The position numbers were made by a program, and so were the translations under genes. The notes beneath the pieces are model-generated. The model was given only the letters and a program-made list of their open reading frames with translations, did not search any database and had not been told where the DNA came from. From a virus: a stretch of DNA of 28,525 nucleotides. The DNA is taken from the IMG/VR virus record IMGVR_UViG_3300044293_000344, positions 1 to 28,525 of that record; one strand, given 5' to 3'. Each line of letters begins with the position of its first letter. Position 1 is the first letter of the stretch. Of the stretch, positions 20,101 to 28,525 are shown piece after piece.

Positions 20101-20688
20101 CTACAGGGCGCGCCTGAGGCCCACGATGGGCGCGCCGGTGTTGAGGAAGACCGACCAGTTCAGCGCGCTGCCTTCCGCCGGCAAGGGGTCGGTGGCGATG
20201 TGGTTGGCAACCAGGCTGGACGGAAGGGAGCCCGTGGTGAACGGAATGTTTCCGAAGTCGGACACGCCGAGGGAGATGACGGTGTTGCCCGTGCCAGTCG
20301 TCTGGGAGACGCAAAAGGTGGTGTTCGTGGAGTTCCCGTTTTGGGCGACCAAGCAGGTCCACAAAGCATGATCCGAGAGGGACCACGGCAGGACGCCGTC
20401 CATCACCACGGAACGGCCGCCCGTACTGCCCACCGACACCAAGCCACTGTCGAACAGCAGTTCGCCGGGGAGCCCATTGCGGCTGCGGTATATGCCCATA
20501 CGGGCGTTCAGATTCGGCCCCACACCAATGGTGTTCACCCGGCAGCCGATGGCGTCCACGAAAACCGGGCGCATGAAGCGCGCAACCGGGAGGGCGAAAA
20601 GAAGGTCGGGAGAGTTGGCGAACGTGGTGAACTGGCTGATGGCGGGGAGGATGATGCGCCCGACCGGGGGGGCGACGGACATGAGCAT
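20101..20688 (-). CDS. putative virion or appendage protein, 195 aa
   Basis: ATG 20688 follows GAGGGCCTAACCT, 3 bases after the small terminase stop. The protein is beta-rich and glycine/serine-rich (MRPVFVDAIGCRVNTIGVGP; MGIYRSRNGLPGELLFDSGL; VSQTTGTGNTVISLG), the composition of phage fibre, spike or decoration proteins. The MGIYR...G...PG pattern recalls carbohydrate-binding fibre modules. It sits between the two terminase genes, a place where T7 has spanins. No homology is certain. Confidence 0.6.
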   Translation of the reverse strand: MLMSVAPPVGRIILPAISQFTTFANSPDLLFALPVARFMRPVFVDAIGCRVNTIGVGPNLNARMGIYRSRNGLPGELLFDSGLVSVGSTGGRSVVMDGVLPWSLSDHALWTCLVAQNGNSTNTTFCVSQTTGTGNTVISLGVSDFGNIPFTTGSLPSSLVANHIATDPLPAEGSALNWSVFLNTGAPIVGLRRAL

Positions 20689-20691
20689 AGG

Positions 20692-20916
20692 TTAGGCCCT
20701 CAGTTCAGTGAAGGGGAGGTTGGCGAGGACGCCCGTGTTGAGCGTCTTCAGACCGTGGTTGCGCTCCGCGTCCGCGTTCACGCCGTTGTCGGCCAGGAAC
20801 TTGCGCGCCACCTCCAGATCGGCTGCCTTGACCTCCTCGCCGCTCTTGATGCGGGCGAGGAGGTTCTTCAGCAGGGCGTCATGGAGGTCGCGAAGCAGGT
20901 CGTCGGTCAGACTCAC
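20692..20916 (-). CDS. terminase small subunit (T7 gp18-like)
   Basis: 74 aa from GTG 20916, which lies in a GTGA overlap with the upstream 57-aa gene. The product begins MSLTDDLLRDLHDALLKNLL and continues RIKSGEEVKAADLEVARKFL then DNGVNAD. This is the helical pattern of T7-like DNA maturase A (89 aa in T7): a helix-turn-helix-like N-terminal region and an AADL...ARKFL segment. The open frame up to 20949 shadows the preceding gene. It should recognise DNA and load the large terminase. Confidence 0.85.
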   Translation of the reverse strand: MSLTDDLLRDLHDALLKNLLARIKSGEEVKAADLEVARKFLADNGVNADAERNHGLKTLNTGVLANLPFTELRA

Positions 20917-21086
20917 CGCTTCGACAACGCAGAGAAGAAGGTGCCCCACACATTGGCGATACGGGACACCACGCCGTCATCCTTGTCGGTCGGCGTCACG
21001 GCCGCCACGGCGACCAAGAAGGTGATGAGGGCGTCCACCAGGGACACCCAGGAGTTCGGGTCGGAGCCGGTCAGGAAGGTGAGCAT
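20913..21086 (-). CDS. 57-aa small membrane protein, possible holin
   Basis: ATG 21086 has AAAGGAC upstream and follows the previous stop by 4 bases. It begins MLTFLTGSDPNSWVSLVDAL, has one hydrophobic helix (LVDALITFLVAVAAV, about residues 16-30), then TPTDKDDGVVSRI and a second weakly hydrophobic helix to SKR. The region matches the T7 gp17.5 holin position. It could be a holin or holin partner of the 69-aa protein; this is inference from topology and place. Confidence 0.55.
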   Translation of the reverse strand: MLTFLTGSDPNSWVSLVDALITFLVAVAAVTPTDKDDGVVSRIANVWGTFFSALSKR

Positions 21087-21090
21087 GTGG

Positions 21091-21300
21091 TCATTGTCCT
21101 TTCAGGAGGGGGAGGAGGAAGTCCGCAGCGGCGGCCACCGCAGCCGAGACAGCGGCAGCCCAGCCGATGGCCTTGTTCTGGAACGCTTCGAGGGTGCCAA
21201 TGCGCCGCTCATGGGCGTCGTGGCGGATGAGGAGCGTGTCGAGCTTCCCATCCATCTTGCCGATCAGCAGGATCAGGTTCGGTTCGGTCGCTTGGGTCAC
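21091..21300 (-). CDS. 69-aa tail-anchored membrane protein, XhlA-like holin candidate
   Basis: GTG 21300 has AGGAGGTTCTCGC upstream and a GTGA overlap with the preceding gene. The N-terminal two-thirds is a charged amphipathic coil (LIGKMDGKLDTLLIRHDAHE), and the C-terminus is one membrane helix (AAAVSAAVAAAADFLLPLL). This soluble-coil-plus-anchor layout is seen in XhlA-type lysis proteins. It is located just downstream of the tail fibre block, as gp17.5 is in T7. Confidence 0.6.
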   Translation of the reverse strand: MTQATEPNLILLIGKMDGKLDTLLIRHDAHERRIGTLEAFQNKAIGWAAAVSAAVAAAADFLLPLLKGQ

Positions 21301-21695
21301 GCGAGAACCTCCTGCATCCGCTCGGGGGTCAGGAGGCCCGCCTGGACGAGCAACCCTACGCCCGCCTGCGTGCGCGCATCATCGAGGTCGATGGTGGACG
21401 CCCCGGCCGCCTTGGTCAGCCACAGGAGAACCTGGGCGTTCGACAGGGCGGCCTTTCCGATGGCCGCCTCCTCGTCCGCCGTGAAGCGGTCGAAGAACTC
21501 CAACGGGGTCTTGAGCCTGGTCGGCGGCAAGGCGGTTACCACCGGGGGCTCCTCGGGGGGTAGCGAGGGGTTCTCCTCGAAGGCCGCCTTCGCGCTGCGC
21601 CACAGGGGGTCGGCGTGGGTGACATGATAGGGGTAGCCGTTGCGCTCGATGACGAAGGTGCCATCGGTGCGAGCGTGCAGCAGGTTGATCGTCAT
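21297..21695 (-). CDS. hypothetical protein, 132 aa, downstream of the tail fibre
   Basis: ATG 21695 has GCCTGGAGAATCGC upstream and overlaps the fibre stop by ATGA. It begins MTINLLHARTDGTFVIERNG, followed by YPYHVTHADPLWRSAKAAF, a proline-rich linker, and a helical C-terminal half (PLEFFDRFTADEEAAIGKAA; LLWLTKAAGASTIDLDDA). A protein tightly coupled to the fibre gene may be a fibre chaperone or cap, but I see no decisive motif. Confidence 0.6.
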   Translation of the reverse strand: MTINLLHARTDGTFVIERNGYPYHVTHADPLWRSAKAAFEENPSLPPEEPPVVTALPPTRLKTPLEFFDRFTADEEAAIGKAALSNAQVLLWLTKAAGASTIDLDDARTQAGVGLLVQAGLLTPERMQEVLA

Positions 21696-22594
21696 GCGAT
21701 TCTCCAGGCAAAGCCGCACCACGCCTGCCCGGCCACCGCAGCGGCCAGCGTGGAGCCCCCGGCCGTGACGTTGGAAGCGTAGCTCGTGATGTTGCCGGTG
21801 GCGTTGAACTGGATGGCGAACCACCCCCAGGTGCCACCAGCGGGCAGCACCAGGGCGGCGCCGAGGGCGGCCTGGATGACAAGCCACTGGCCGAAGCCTG
21901 CCGAAGCGGTCGGGAGCGGGGGCGCGAGGAGAACGCCTCGGCCCGCCGCAGCGTCAGCCGCCTGCACCAGCGAGGAGCCGGTGGCGGTGAAGCCGAGGGT
22001 GGTTCGGGCGCTGGCCGCGTCCGTAGCGGACATCAGCAGGGAGCCCGTGGTGTTCACCCCAAGGGCCGCTCGGGCGTCCCCCTGGGTGGCAGCGGTGATG
22101 AGCGCCGACCCTATCGTGGTCGCGCCGATGCCGAGGCGTGCGGAGGCCGCATCCACCCAGCTATAGACGCCGACAGCGGTGGCGCGCAGCAGGCGGCCCA
22201 CCTGGGGGGCGCCAACCGAGGGCACGCCGTTGCCCCCGATGATGGCTTGGTTGACCTGGGTCGTGAGGGCGACAACCTGCTGGTCAATGTAGTCGCGCCC
22301 CTCCTCGGAGGCGTAGAGCGTCTGCTGGGTGTCCAGGACGAGGTCTGCCGCCTTGAGGTTGGCTGCGTCCTGCCAAAGCACCAGCGGCACCGACAGCGGC
22401 GTGTTCCGCGAGACATAAACGGAGACCCCGCTGGCGGGCGCCGGGGTGATCCGAATGACCGACGAGGTGACCCAGGTGAAGGAGGTCGTCACGTCGTTCA
22501 CCTTCGCCGTGACGTGGCTGCGGGCGATGTAGGGGAAGGGGACGGCGAAGTCGGTCGTGCTGCCGTTCCCCGTATAGGTCACATAGGAGGGCAT
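21692..22594 (-). CDS. tail fibre protein (T7 gp17 N-terminal domain)
   Basis: 300 aa from ATG 22594 (CAAGGAACAAC upstream). Residues 1 to about 130 match the T7 tail-fibre attachment domain: MPSYVTYTGNGSTTDFAVPF, FTWVTSSVIRITPAP, YVSRNTPLSVPLVLWQDAA, LKAADLVLDTQQTLYASEE, then a coiled coil. The shaft has three repeats of the form TTGSxL--A-D-A-ARxxLG (SALITAATQGDARAALG; SLLMSATDAASARTTLG; SSLVQAADAAAGRGVL). A short beta-rich tip follows. It is much shorter than T7 gp17 (553 aa), so receptor binding may be shared with another protein. Confidence 0.9.
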   Translation of the reverse strand: MPSYVTYTGNGSTTDFAVPFPYIARSHVTAKVNDVTTSFTWVTSSVIRITPAPASGVSVYVSRNTPLSVPLVLWQDAANLKAADLVLDTQQTLYASEEGRDYIDQQVVALTTQVNQAIIGGNGVPSVGAPQVGRLLRATAVGVYSWVDAASARLGIGATTIGSALITAATQGDARAALGVNTTGSLLMSATDAASARTTLGFTATGSSLVQAADAAAGRGVLLAPPLPTASAGFGQWLVIQAALGAALVLPAGGTWGWFAIQFNATGNITSYASNVTAGGSTLAAAVAGQAWCGFAWRIA

Positions 22595-22614
22595 GTTGTT
22601 CCTTGCAGGGGAGG

Positions 22615-22646
22615 GCCGGGGCATGCGTCTCCGCAGAGGCCCCGGC
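22615..22646 (-). terminator. hairpin between the large internal protein and the tail fibre
   Basis: An 8-bp perfect stem GCCGGGGC/GCCCCGGC with a 16-base loop. It fills the only gap between two late genes. It is a candidate RNA processing or partial termination site. Confidence 0.5.
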
Positions 22647-22651
22647 TTGGG

Positions 22652-25600
22652 TTACGGCTGGTTCTCGAACATCTGCTCCAGGGTGGGAGCCTGCGGCCGG
22701 CGACGCCGCTCGATCACCGCCGGGCCGCCTTCACGCTGCACGTCGCGCTGGAGGAGCATACGGGCGCGGATCGCATCGCGGACCTCAGGCAGTTCCTTCT
22801 GGAGTTCCGCGAGGGCCGCCTGGTGGTATCCCTGGAACAGCGACTGCACCATCTGCATCCGGGTTCCGTTGATGTCGCCCGTGCCGTCCGTCGCACGCGC
22901 GTAGCGTTCCGAGGCGAACAGCGTCTCGAACGCGGCCCGGATGTTCCGGCCGCCCGGCGTCACCTCCCCGACCAGTTGTTGGAGACGGCCGTGTGCGGTG
23001 CCACCCTCGGGGAGGCGGAAGTCGCGAAGGTCGATCCCCACGTTCCCGGGGTTGGGCGAGGGCGGGGAGAAGCCGGCGTTGTGGTGCATCTGGAGGCGCA
23101 GCAGTTCGCGCCCCACCGTGTCGGCCCCATCCACGCGCGTCATGGCGAACGGAGAGATCACGTTCAGCACCGCCTGGGGGACAACTGAGGGACCGGCCCC
23201 GGTGGGCATCCGCACGGGGTCGCCAAGGGCGTTGAACCGCACGTCCACGTCCCCGAAGCCCGGGGTGCGCGCACGCATGGCTTCCGCGATGGTGGTCGCC
23301 TCCCGGAAGTATTCGTTCCCGTAGGTGGAGTGCGACAGGTCGCGCGTAATGGCCGGCACCAGGGTGGCCGCCAGGGAGCGCAGGACCACCTCGGTGCGCG
23401 CGTCGCCGTCAGCGATGGCGGACGCGACTTGAAGGAGGCCCGTGGCGTAGGTCTTCGATGCGAGCGCCTTGGTCGCACCCGCGACCATCAGGAAGATCGC
23501 ATCGTCGAGCCGGCTGTCCCGCGTCTCCATCTCCATGTCCCTCGCAATGTCCGCGATGGTGGCGGCAATGGAGAGGATAACGCCGAAGGGGTCGGCCCGG
23601 TTGTAGGAGATGTAGCGGGTCGTCCCGTCGTCGTCAGTGATGCGGATGGAGTTTGGCTGGTAGTCGAAGCCGCTCTGCCCGCGACGCGCCTGGGGGTTAC
23701 TCGGGCCGGCCCCAGTGATGGTGCCGTCGAGCGCCCAGTGGACCGCCAGGAGGCTCACTGCCGTGCCGGTCCCGAGGCGAGACATCGCCATCGCAGCGCG
23801 ATCACCGCCAGCCGCCAACTCCGCACGGAACTCCCGCTGGAAGCCTGCCGTGATCGGGTTCGTGTTGACCACCTCACGGAGGACATTCGTGGGAACGCGC
23901 ACGAAGGGCATCACGACATGGAACCAGGGCGCACGCGCCTTGAACTGCTGCACGCCTCGGCCGATCTCGGACAGCCAGCCTTCCCCAAACTCGTCGGTGA
24001 AGGTGATCTGCCGGGCATAGGCGAGGGCCTCGTCCTGGGTGCCGCGCCCTGTGGTGCCATCGAGGGAGCCGGCGATGCGGCGCTCGATATGCTCGGCCGC
24101 CTGCTGCGCGTTGAGCCCCATGTCCCCCGCTTCCCGCCGCGCCATGGCGTAAACGCGGCCTCGGTAGGCAAGCTGCTTGAAGAACTCGTCCTGCGTCACG
24201 AGAAGGTTGCTCGGCGCGCGGGCGACGGCGCCAAGCCCGTTCACGACGAAGCTGGCGAAGGAGTTGTCGTTCACACCGAAGGTGCTGGCGTTGAAGGCGC
24301 CGGTTGCGTGTTCAAGCTGCGTCCGGCTGGGGTCGATGAGGCTGTCGCCTTCGCGCATGGCCCGCCCGGCGAGGCGCACCGCGTCGTTCAGCGACCGGAC
24401 CATCCCTTCATACTGGTAGACCGCCTCGCGCATGTTCCGCCAGCCGCTCTCGAAGTTCCCCGTGCCGGCCTGGAGGACGCCCGCCATCAGCCGCTCCACG
24501 GGCGTCTGCAAGCCGAGGCGGAAGGTGGAGGCGAGGGCGCCGACCATGTGCGTCTTCGGGGAGGACAGGAGGGCGCCAGTCCACATCTCGGAGAAGGCGT
24601 CCCAGGCGCCCCTCCCTTGGAAGTGTCGGGAGGCGATCCGGCGGGCCTGCTGCGCGGTGTTCGCGTAGCGGATGCGGTAGGCAAGCTCGACGACAAACCG
24701 CTCGCCGCCTTCAATGGTGTCCTCGATGGTCCGCCTGGTGGTGGTCGAAGACGTGGTGCGGGTGAAGTCAGTCGTCCGCGTGGTCGTGCGGGAAACCGTC
24801 GTGGGGCCTGGGGCCTCCGTGACCGCCGCTGCCAGAGCGTCTGCCCCCCGCGCCGCTCCATCCACAATGCCGTTGAGCATCGAGAGGTTGCGACCGAACT
24901 GCGAGCGGAGCCCCAGGGTCAAGGGGTCGATGTTGGCGAGCAGGTTGGTGTCTCGGAGGAAGGCCGCCATGAGGGCGTCCCGGTCTCCGTTGAACAGCGT
25001 GAAAGGGCGCCCTGCGGCAGCCAGGATAACCTGCTCGGCCATCTCAGCAGCGCGCCGCTGGATCGACGCGGTGAGCGCCGAGTAGGCGAGCGCGCGGGCG
25101 CCGATCCGCCGGGCATCCCCCAGGTCCGCCGCCATGGCCTGCACAAGCAGGTCACGCTGCGCCGGGTTGTCCGCCGCGATGTCGGCCGCCGAGGTGGCCC
25201 AGCGGTTCGCCGCGTCGGCCAGTTGCTGCTGGCTTTGGGCGGCGCCCCGGGCGGCGATGTATGCCTCGCTGTAAGTGCGCTCCAGGGCGTCCACCAGGGC
25301 GACCGCATCCTCAGGCGTCTGCATCCGGTCGAGGTTGCGCCAGACCACGCCAGCAGCTTCGCGGTCGAGAAGCTGCGGGTTGCCCCGCGCCCGCTCCATC
25401 TCGCGCATCAGCAGCGCCCCCTCGTCCGCGTTGATGGCGATGCGAGGAGGCATGGTGGTGCCGCCGGCCGAGGCGTCGAAGGTTACCTCGGGGCGGGCCG
25501 GTTCGCCCGTCGTGGGGGCCTGGGTGACCGACTCGGTGGTAGTCGTGCGCTGGCCCGTGGTGGTCGCCGTGCGGTCGGTAGTCGTCTCGGTTTCGGTGTG

Positions 25601-26479
25601 GGACTGCTTGACCCAACGCTCCTGCGTGGCCCGTATCCGAAACTCCTCGGAGACAAGCCGCTGGACTTCCGGCTCGCCGGCCGCCCGCCCAGCCTCCTCC
25701 GCCGCTTCAGCAGCCGCAGCGGTGTCCCCACGCCGCGCCGCGCGCAGCGCCCGGAAGGCGTGGAAGGCACCTTCTGCGAGACCGCCCACGGCGCCGTTCT
25801 CCAGCGCGGACTTCAGGCGCGCCTCGGCTTCCCCATCGGAGGGGTCGGCCGCCAGGAAGGCGGTGACCGGATCGCGCAGGCCCGCATGGTCGCGCAGAAG
25901 GTTCGACAGGCGCTCCTCATGCGGGTCGAACGCGGTTCCACCTGCAATGAGATCACGAGCGACGGTCTGCGTCACGGCGCCGCCACGGTTGGCCAGCCCG
26001 AGGGCCTTGAGGTAGCGCCCCGCCAGGACGTTGCCAGCGACGAACTGGCCGAGGCCCTCGACCAGGCTGCCGGTCACCGTGTGGCTGTCGGGGAGGAAAC
26101 CGTGGACAGCGTGGAGCCCCCGCCCGGCCAGGCCGATGGCGTCGCCAATCAGGCGGTTGCCATCGGGCAGCAGGCGCGGAAGGGGGCGGTCCCCGTCCAT
26201 GCGTTGGCGCATGTCGGAGAGTCCAGTGAAGACGCCGCTGAACGTGTCGGCCGTCTCTGCGAGGCCCTTGGTGGCGCCGCGCATCGCCGAGAAAGGGGAC
26301 ATGAGCCCCCCCGCAGCGACATCACGGGCGGCGCGCACAACCAGCCCGGGGCGGTCGTCCCCTTCCGCGCCCGGCGCCGGGGCCTCGTCGGCGGGAGCGG
26401 CGGGCGCCCCCTGCGCGGGGGGCCGGAACGCCGGGTCGAGGCCCTCGGACTGAAGGGCCTCAAGGAAGGTGCTGGACAT
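22652..26479 (-). CDS. large internal virion protein (T7 gp16 position)
   Basis: 1275 aa (T7 gp16 is 1318), located directly between the gp15-like gene and the tail fibre, as in T7. The N-terminus is Pro/Ala-rich and disordered, then long helical stretches dominate. Two threonine-rich low-complexity linkers are visible (ETETTTDRTATTTGQRTTTT and SRTTTRTTDFTRTTSSTTTR). I see no lytic transglycosylase motif at the N-terminus, where T7 gp16 has one. The protein would be ejected into the cell and form part of the DNA-ejection conduit. ATG 26479 has AAGGGAACC upstream. Confidence 0.8.
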   Translation of the reverse strand: MSSTFLEALQSEGLDPAFRPPAQGAPAAPADEAPAPGAEGDDRPGLVVRAARDVAAGGLMSPFSAMRGATKGLAETADTFSGVFTGLSDMRQRMDGDRPLPRLLPDGNRLIGDAIGLAGRGLHAVHGFLPDSHTVTGSLVEGLGQFVAGNVLAGRYLKALGLANRGGAVTQTVARDLIAGGTAFDPHEERLSNLLRDHAGLRDPVTAFLAADPSDGEAEARLKSALENGAVGGLAEGAFHAFRALRAARRGDTAAAAEAAEEAGRAAGEPEVQRLVSEEFRIRATQERWVKQSHTETETTTDRTATTTGQRTTTTESVTQAPTTGEPARPEVTFDASAGGTTMPPRIAINADEGALLMREMERARGNPQLLDREAAGVVWRNLDRMQTPEDAVALVDALERTYSEAYIAARGAAQSQQQLADAANRWATSAADIAADNPAQRDLLVQAMAADLGDARRIGARALAYSALTASIQRRAAEMAEQVILAAAGRPFTLFNGDRDALMAAFLRDTNLLANIDPLTLGLRSQFGRNLSMLNGIVDGAARGADALAAAVTEAPGPTTVSRTTTRTTDFTRTTSSTTTRRTIEDTIEGGERFVVELAYRIRYANTAQQARRIASRHFQGRGAWDAFSEMWTGALLSSPKTHMVGALASTFRLGLQTPVERLMAGVLQAGTGNFESGWRNMREAVYQYEGMVRSLNDAVRLAGRAMREGDSLIDPSRTQLEHATGAFNASTFGVNDNSFASFVVNGLGAVARAPSNLLVTQDEFFKQLAYRGRVYAMARREAGDMGLNAQQAAEHIERRIAGSLDGTTGRGTQDEALAYARQITFTDEFGEGWLSEIGRGVQQFKARAPWFHVVMPFVRVPTNVLREVVNTNPITAGFQREFRAELAAGGDRAAMAMSRLGTGTAVSLLAVHWALDGTITGAGPSNPQARRGQSGFDYQPNSIRITDDDGTTRYISYNRADPFGVILSIAATIADIARDMEMETRDSRLDDAIFLMVAGATKALASKTYATGLLQVASAIADGDARTEVVLRSLAATLVPAITRDLSHSTYGNEYFREATTIAEAMRARTPGFGDVDVRFNALGDPVRMPTGAGPSVVPQAVLNVISPFAMTRVDGADTVGRELLRLQMHHNAGFSPPSPNPGNVGIDLRDFRLPEGGTAHGRLQQLVGEVTPGGRNIRAAFETLFASERYARATDGTGDINGTRMQMVQSLFQGYHQAALAELQKELPEVRDAIRARMLLQRDVQREGGPAVIERRRRPQAPTLEQMFENQP

Positions 26480-26482
26480 GCT

Positions 26483-28441
26483 CTATCGGTTCCCTTGGAG
26501 GTAGAAGGCAGCGGCGCCCGTGCCGAAGACGCCGTCGAACAGGTCGAGGGCGCGGCGCACGCGGGCAGCGTCAGGCGACACAAGGGCTCGCTGGAGAGCC
26601 TCAAGCTCGGCCGCCCCGGGGCGCCGCGTGACGGAGGGAGTGAAGGGCTTACCGGCGTGAAGGGCGATATAGTCTGCCATGGGGTCGCTCGCCGGGGCAC
26701 CCGGGCCGGCGGCGACTGGTGCGACCTGGGGCGCAGGGGTAGAGGGCTCCCTGGGGGCGGGCCTCGTGGGGCTCGTGGGGCTCCCACGGGACTCTGGCGC
26801 AGCAGGTGCCTGGGGCTGACCCGCCGGGGTGGCCCCCAGGGGCAACGGCTGGCCTGGCGCCCAGAAGTCCTGGCGGAAGACCGCCTCGCTGTCCCCCTGC
26901 CGCTGGAGGAACACATCCGCCTGCTGACGCAGTTCGGCCGCCTTGGCGGTCGCCTCGGCTGGCGTCGGCATCCGGCCCTGGTTGGCGGCCTGAAAGTCGG
27001 TGGCCCACCGGGTCATCTCGACGATGAAGAACTGGTCAGCGATCCCTGACGCCCGCGCAAAGGTGGGGCGCTGGAAGGCGAACTCGGGCGCCGTGCCGCG
27101 CGTGATGCCCTGCCGGAGCGCCGACACGCCATCCATCGAGAGGATGAAGTTGCGCCCCTCGGAGGCCCGCTCGGCCACCAGGGAGAAATCCTGAAGGTAG
27201 CGGTTGTCGGTCAGCCGGCGGTCAATCAGCATGGCGTTCAGGGCGGCGCGCGGATCGGGCGCCGCCATCAGTTCCGAGCGGAGCGCGCCGATGTCTGCCA
27301 AGGTCTGCGTGTTGGCGCGGTCCTCGCGGCGCTGGGCCATTTCCTCAAGGGACGCCCGAAGCTGCATCTGCGTCGTGCCGAAGTTGGGGTCGAAGCGCCC
27401 CACCCGGCGGATCGTGTCCACGTCGGGGAGAGGGATCGGCTGGCCAGCCTGAATGGCGGCAAAGACTCGCTGGTTGAACTCAGCCGCCGCCGCCTGCGCC
27501 TGCTGGCGCCCGAACCGTTCGGCCATTTCAAACCGGCGAGACTCGTCACGGTATTGCCGCGCCTGGACCGCCTCCCTGATGTTGACCGCCCGGGTGCGCC
27601 ACTCGGGACCGCCGAGGCCCGCCACGGTTTGCCCCGGGCGGGTCACATCAGGGCGCGGCCTGGAGGCGGCATCGAGAATGTCGGTGCGCCCGTCGCGGGT
27701 CGCCACCTCCTCCACGGCACTCGCCAGGGCGGCGTTCACCCTGGCCCCGTCCATCCCGGCGAAGCGGAGACCGGCGCTCTCGCGCTGCGCCGCCGCAATC
27801 GCCTGCTCGGCCGTCATCCCGGTGCGCAGGGCGTTCGTGATGGTGGCCGACATGAGGTTCCCCAGGTCGGTCACCGCCGCCGCTTCGTTGCGCTGCACGC
27901 GCTGGGCCGCAGCCGTCAGGGCGAGGCGCTGGTCATGCTCCCCGGCACGCGCGAGGAAGCCCCGCTGCATGTCCTCGTCCATGTCTTGGAGGAAGGCGCG
28001 GCGCTGTTCGGCGACCCACTTGGTGGCCGCCTGGGGGTCGTCGTCATTCCGCAGCGGGTTGTCCGCAGAGTTCCACGCGGTGGTCAGGTGCGTGCCGTAT
28101 TCGGCCGCACGCGCCGCGCCGCGCACCTCGCGCCACGCCCGCTGGAAGACGGGAGAAGCCCCGGCCTGCACCTCACCCCGCTCGACCGCCTCGGCCCAGG
28201 AGCGGGCCTGGGAAATCTCCGCAGCCCGCCCGGCCTCGTCAGTGTCCTTCTCTCGCTTGAGGCGGGCGCCATCAGACGCGAGGTTCTGGAGGGAGGGCGC
28301 CAGGGAGCCAAGGGAGCGGGCAAGGTCCGTCAGGCCGTTCTGCTCGCCCACAATCCTCGGGCGGACAAACACGTCCACCGGGGAGGCGGCCGGCCGGCTC
28401 ACCGCCGGGAAGTCGTATTCAGGGAGACGGGGGGCCGCCAT
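26483..28441 (-). CDS. internal virion protein (T7 gp15 position)
   Basis: 652 aa (T7 gp15 is 747). The start ATG 28441 has AACGAGGCTAGTCC upstream. It is helical and Ala/Arg/Gln-rich (LAPSLQNLASDGARLKREKD; QRRAFLQDMDEDMQRGFLAR; FGRQQAQAAAAEFNQRVFAA), as expected for a conduit-forming core protein. Near residues 530-580 there is a Pro/Ala linker, followed by a small C-terminal domain ending FYLQGNR. It ends 3 bases before the gp16-position gene. Assignment is from size, composition and order; no sequence motif is decisive. Confidence 0.78.
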   Translation of the reverse strand: MAAPRLPEYDFPAVSRPAASPVDVFVRPRIVGEQNGLTDLARSLGSLAPSLQNLASDGARLKREKDTDEAGRAAEISQARSWAEAVERGEVQAGASPVFQRAWREVRGAARAAEYGTHLTTAWNSADNPLRNDDDPQAATKWVAEQRRAFLQDMDEDMQRGFLARAGEHDQRLALTAAAQRVQRNEAAAVTDLGNLMSATITNALRTGMTAEQAIAAAQRESAGLRFAGMDGARVNAALASAVEEVATRDGRTDILDAASRPRPDVTRPGQTVAGLGGPEWRTRAVNIREAVQARQYRDESRRFEMAERFGRQQAQAAAAEFNQRVFAAIQAGQPIPLPDVDTIRRVGRFDPNFGTTQMQLRASLEEMAQRREDRANTQTLADIGALRSELMAAPDPRAALNAMLIDRRLTDNRYLQDFSLVAERASEGRNFILSMDGVSALRQGITRGTAPEFAFQRPTFARASGIADQFFIVEMTRWATDFQAANQGRMPTPAEATAKAAELRQQADVFLQRQGDSEAVFRQDFWAPGQPLPLGATPAGQPQAPAAPESRGSPTSPTRPAPREPSTPAPQVAPVAAGPGAPASDPMADYIALHAGKPFTPSVTRRPGAAELEALQRALVSPDAARVRRALDLFDGVFGTGAAAFYLQGNR

Positions 28442-28525
28442 GGACTAGCCTCGTTGGGTGGGTGGGTTGCGCTATCGCCGGGCGGATGGGTTACGCGCCT
28501 CGGCTTGCGCCAAGTCTCGCGCGCC
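28442..28525 (-). promoter_or_regulatory. leader of the internal virion protein genes
   Basis: The minus strand contains CATCCGCCCGGCGATAGCGC, AACCCACC and then the ribosome site. CATCCGC...GCGC...AACCCACC is shared with the leader at 16181-16230, so this late gene carries the same kind of leader as early genes. No gene is visible in these 84 bases. Confidence 0.4.

Noticed and set aside
23330-27049. 1239-aa plus-strand frame
   Set aside because: It is a shadow of the two large internal virion proteins on the minus strand, with shadow-type composition rich in Arg, Gly and His.

Overview
This window is about 28.5 kb of a GC-rich, T7-like podovirus (Autographiviridae type). All credible genes lie on the minus strand, so biological order runs from high to low coordinates. 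The diagnostic set is a single-subunit phage RNA polymerase, family A DNA polymerase, fused primase-helicase, gp2.5-type SSB, endonuclease I, T7-type lysozyme, internal virion proteins (gp15/gp16 positions), a gp17-type tail fibre and both terminase subunits. The composition suggests a high-GC bacterial host, probably a proteobacterium, but nothing here identifies it.

Layout along transcription: 28.4-22.7 kb holds two large internal virion proteins. 22.6-20.1 kb holds the tail fibre, small lysis or membrane proteins, the small terminase and a 195-aa protein of unknown role. 20.0-18.2 kb is the large terminase. 18.2-17.0 kb is a 1.2-kb gene-free block with short palindromes, an 18-unit tandem array and an AT-rich element. 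In T7 order this is where the right and left genome ends meet, so the sequence is probably circularly permuted here and the physical terminus lies in this block (inference). 17.0-13.5 kb holds early-position genes separated by strong hairpins and a recurring leader module.

The most distinctive part is 13.5-11.2 kb: a MarR-like regulator with a sigma70-like promoter and a large inverted repeat, a tyrosine integrase, a complete tRNA-Cys gene, and a short second copy of the tRNA-Cys anticodon core in a palindrome-rich non-coding region. This makes the phage a temperate T7-like virus. I propose that integration splits a host tRNA-Cys at its anticodon loop and that the phage-borne tRNA-Cys compensates.

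11.2-8.7 kb is the RNA polymerase. 8.6-0 kb is the DNA metabolism module (SSB, endonuclease I, lysozyme, HTH protein, primase-helicase, SleB-type hydrolase, DNA polymerase, GIY-YIG protein, MazG-like protein, start of a 5'-3' exonuclease). Genes are very tightly packed: many neighbours overlap by ATGA, GTGA or TGATG, and these overlaps reveal several small genes of 30-66 codons. Head, connector and tail-tube genes must lie outside both window edges.
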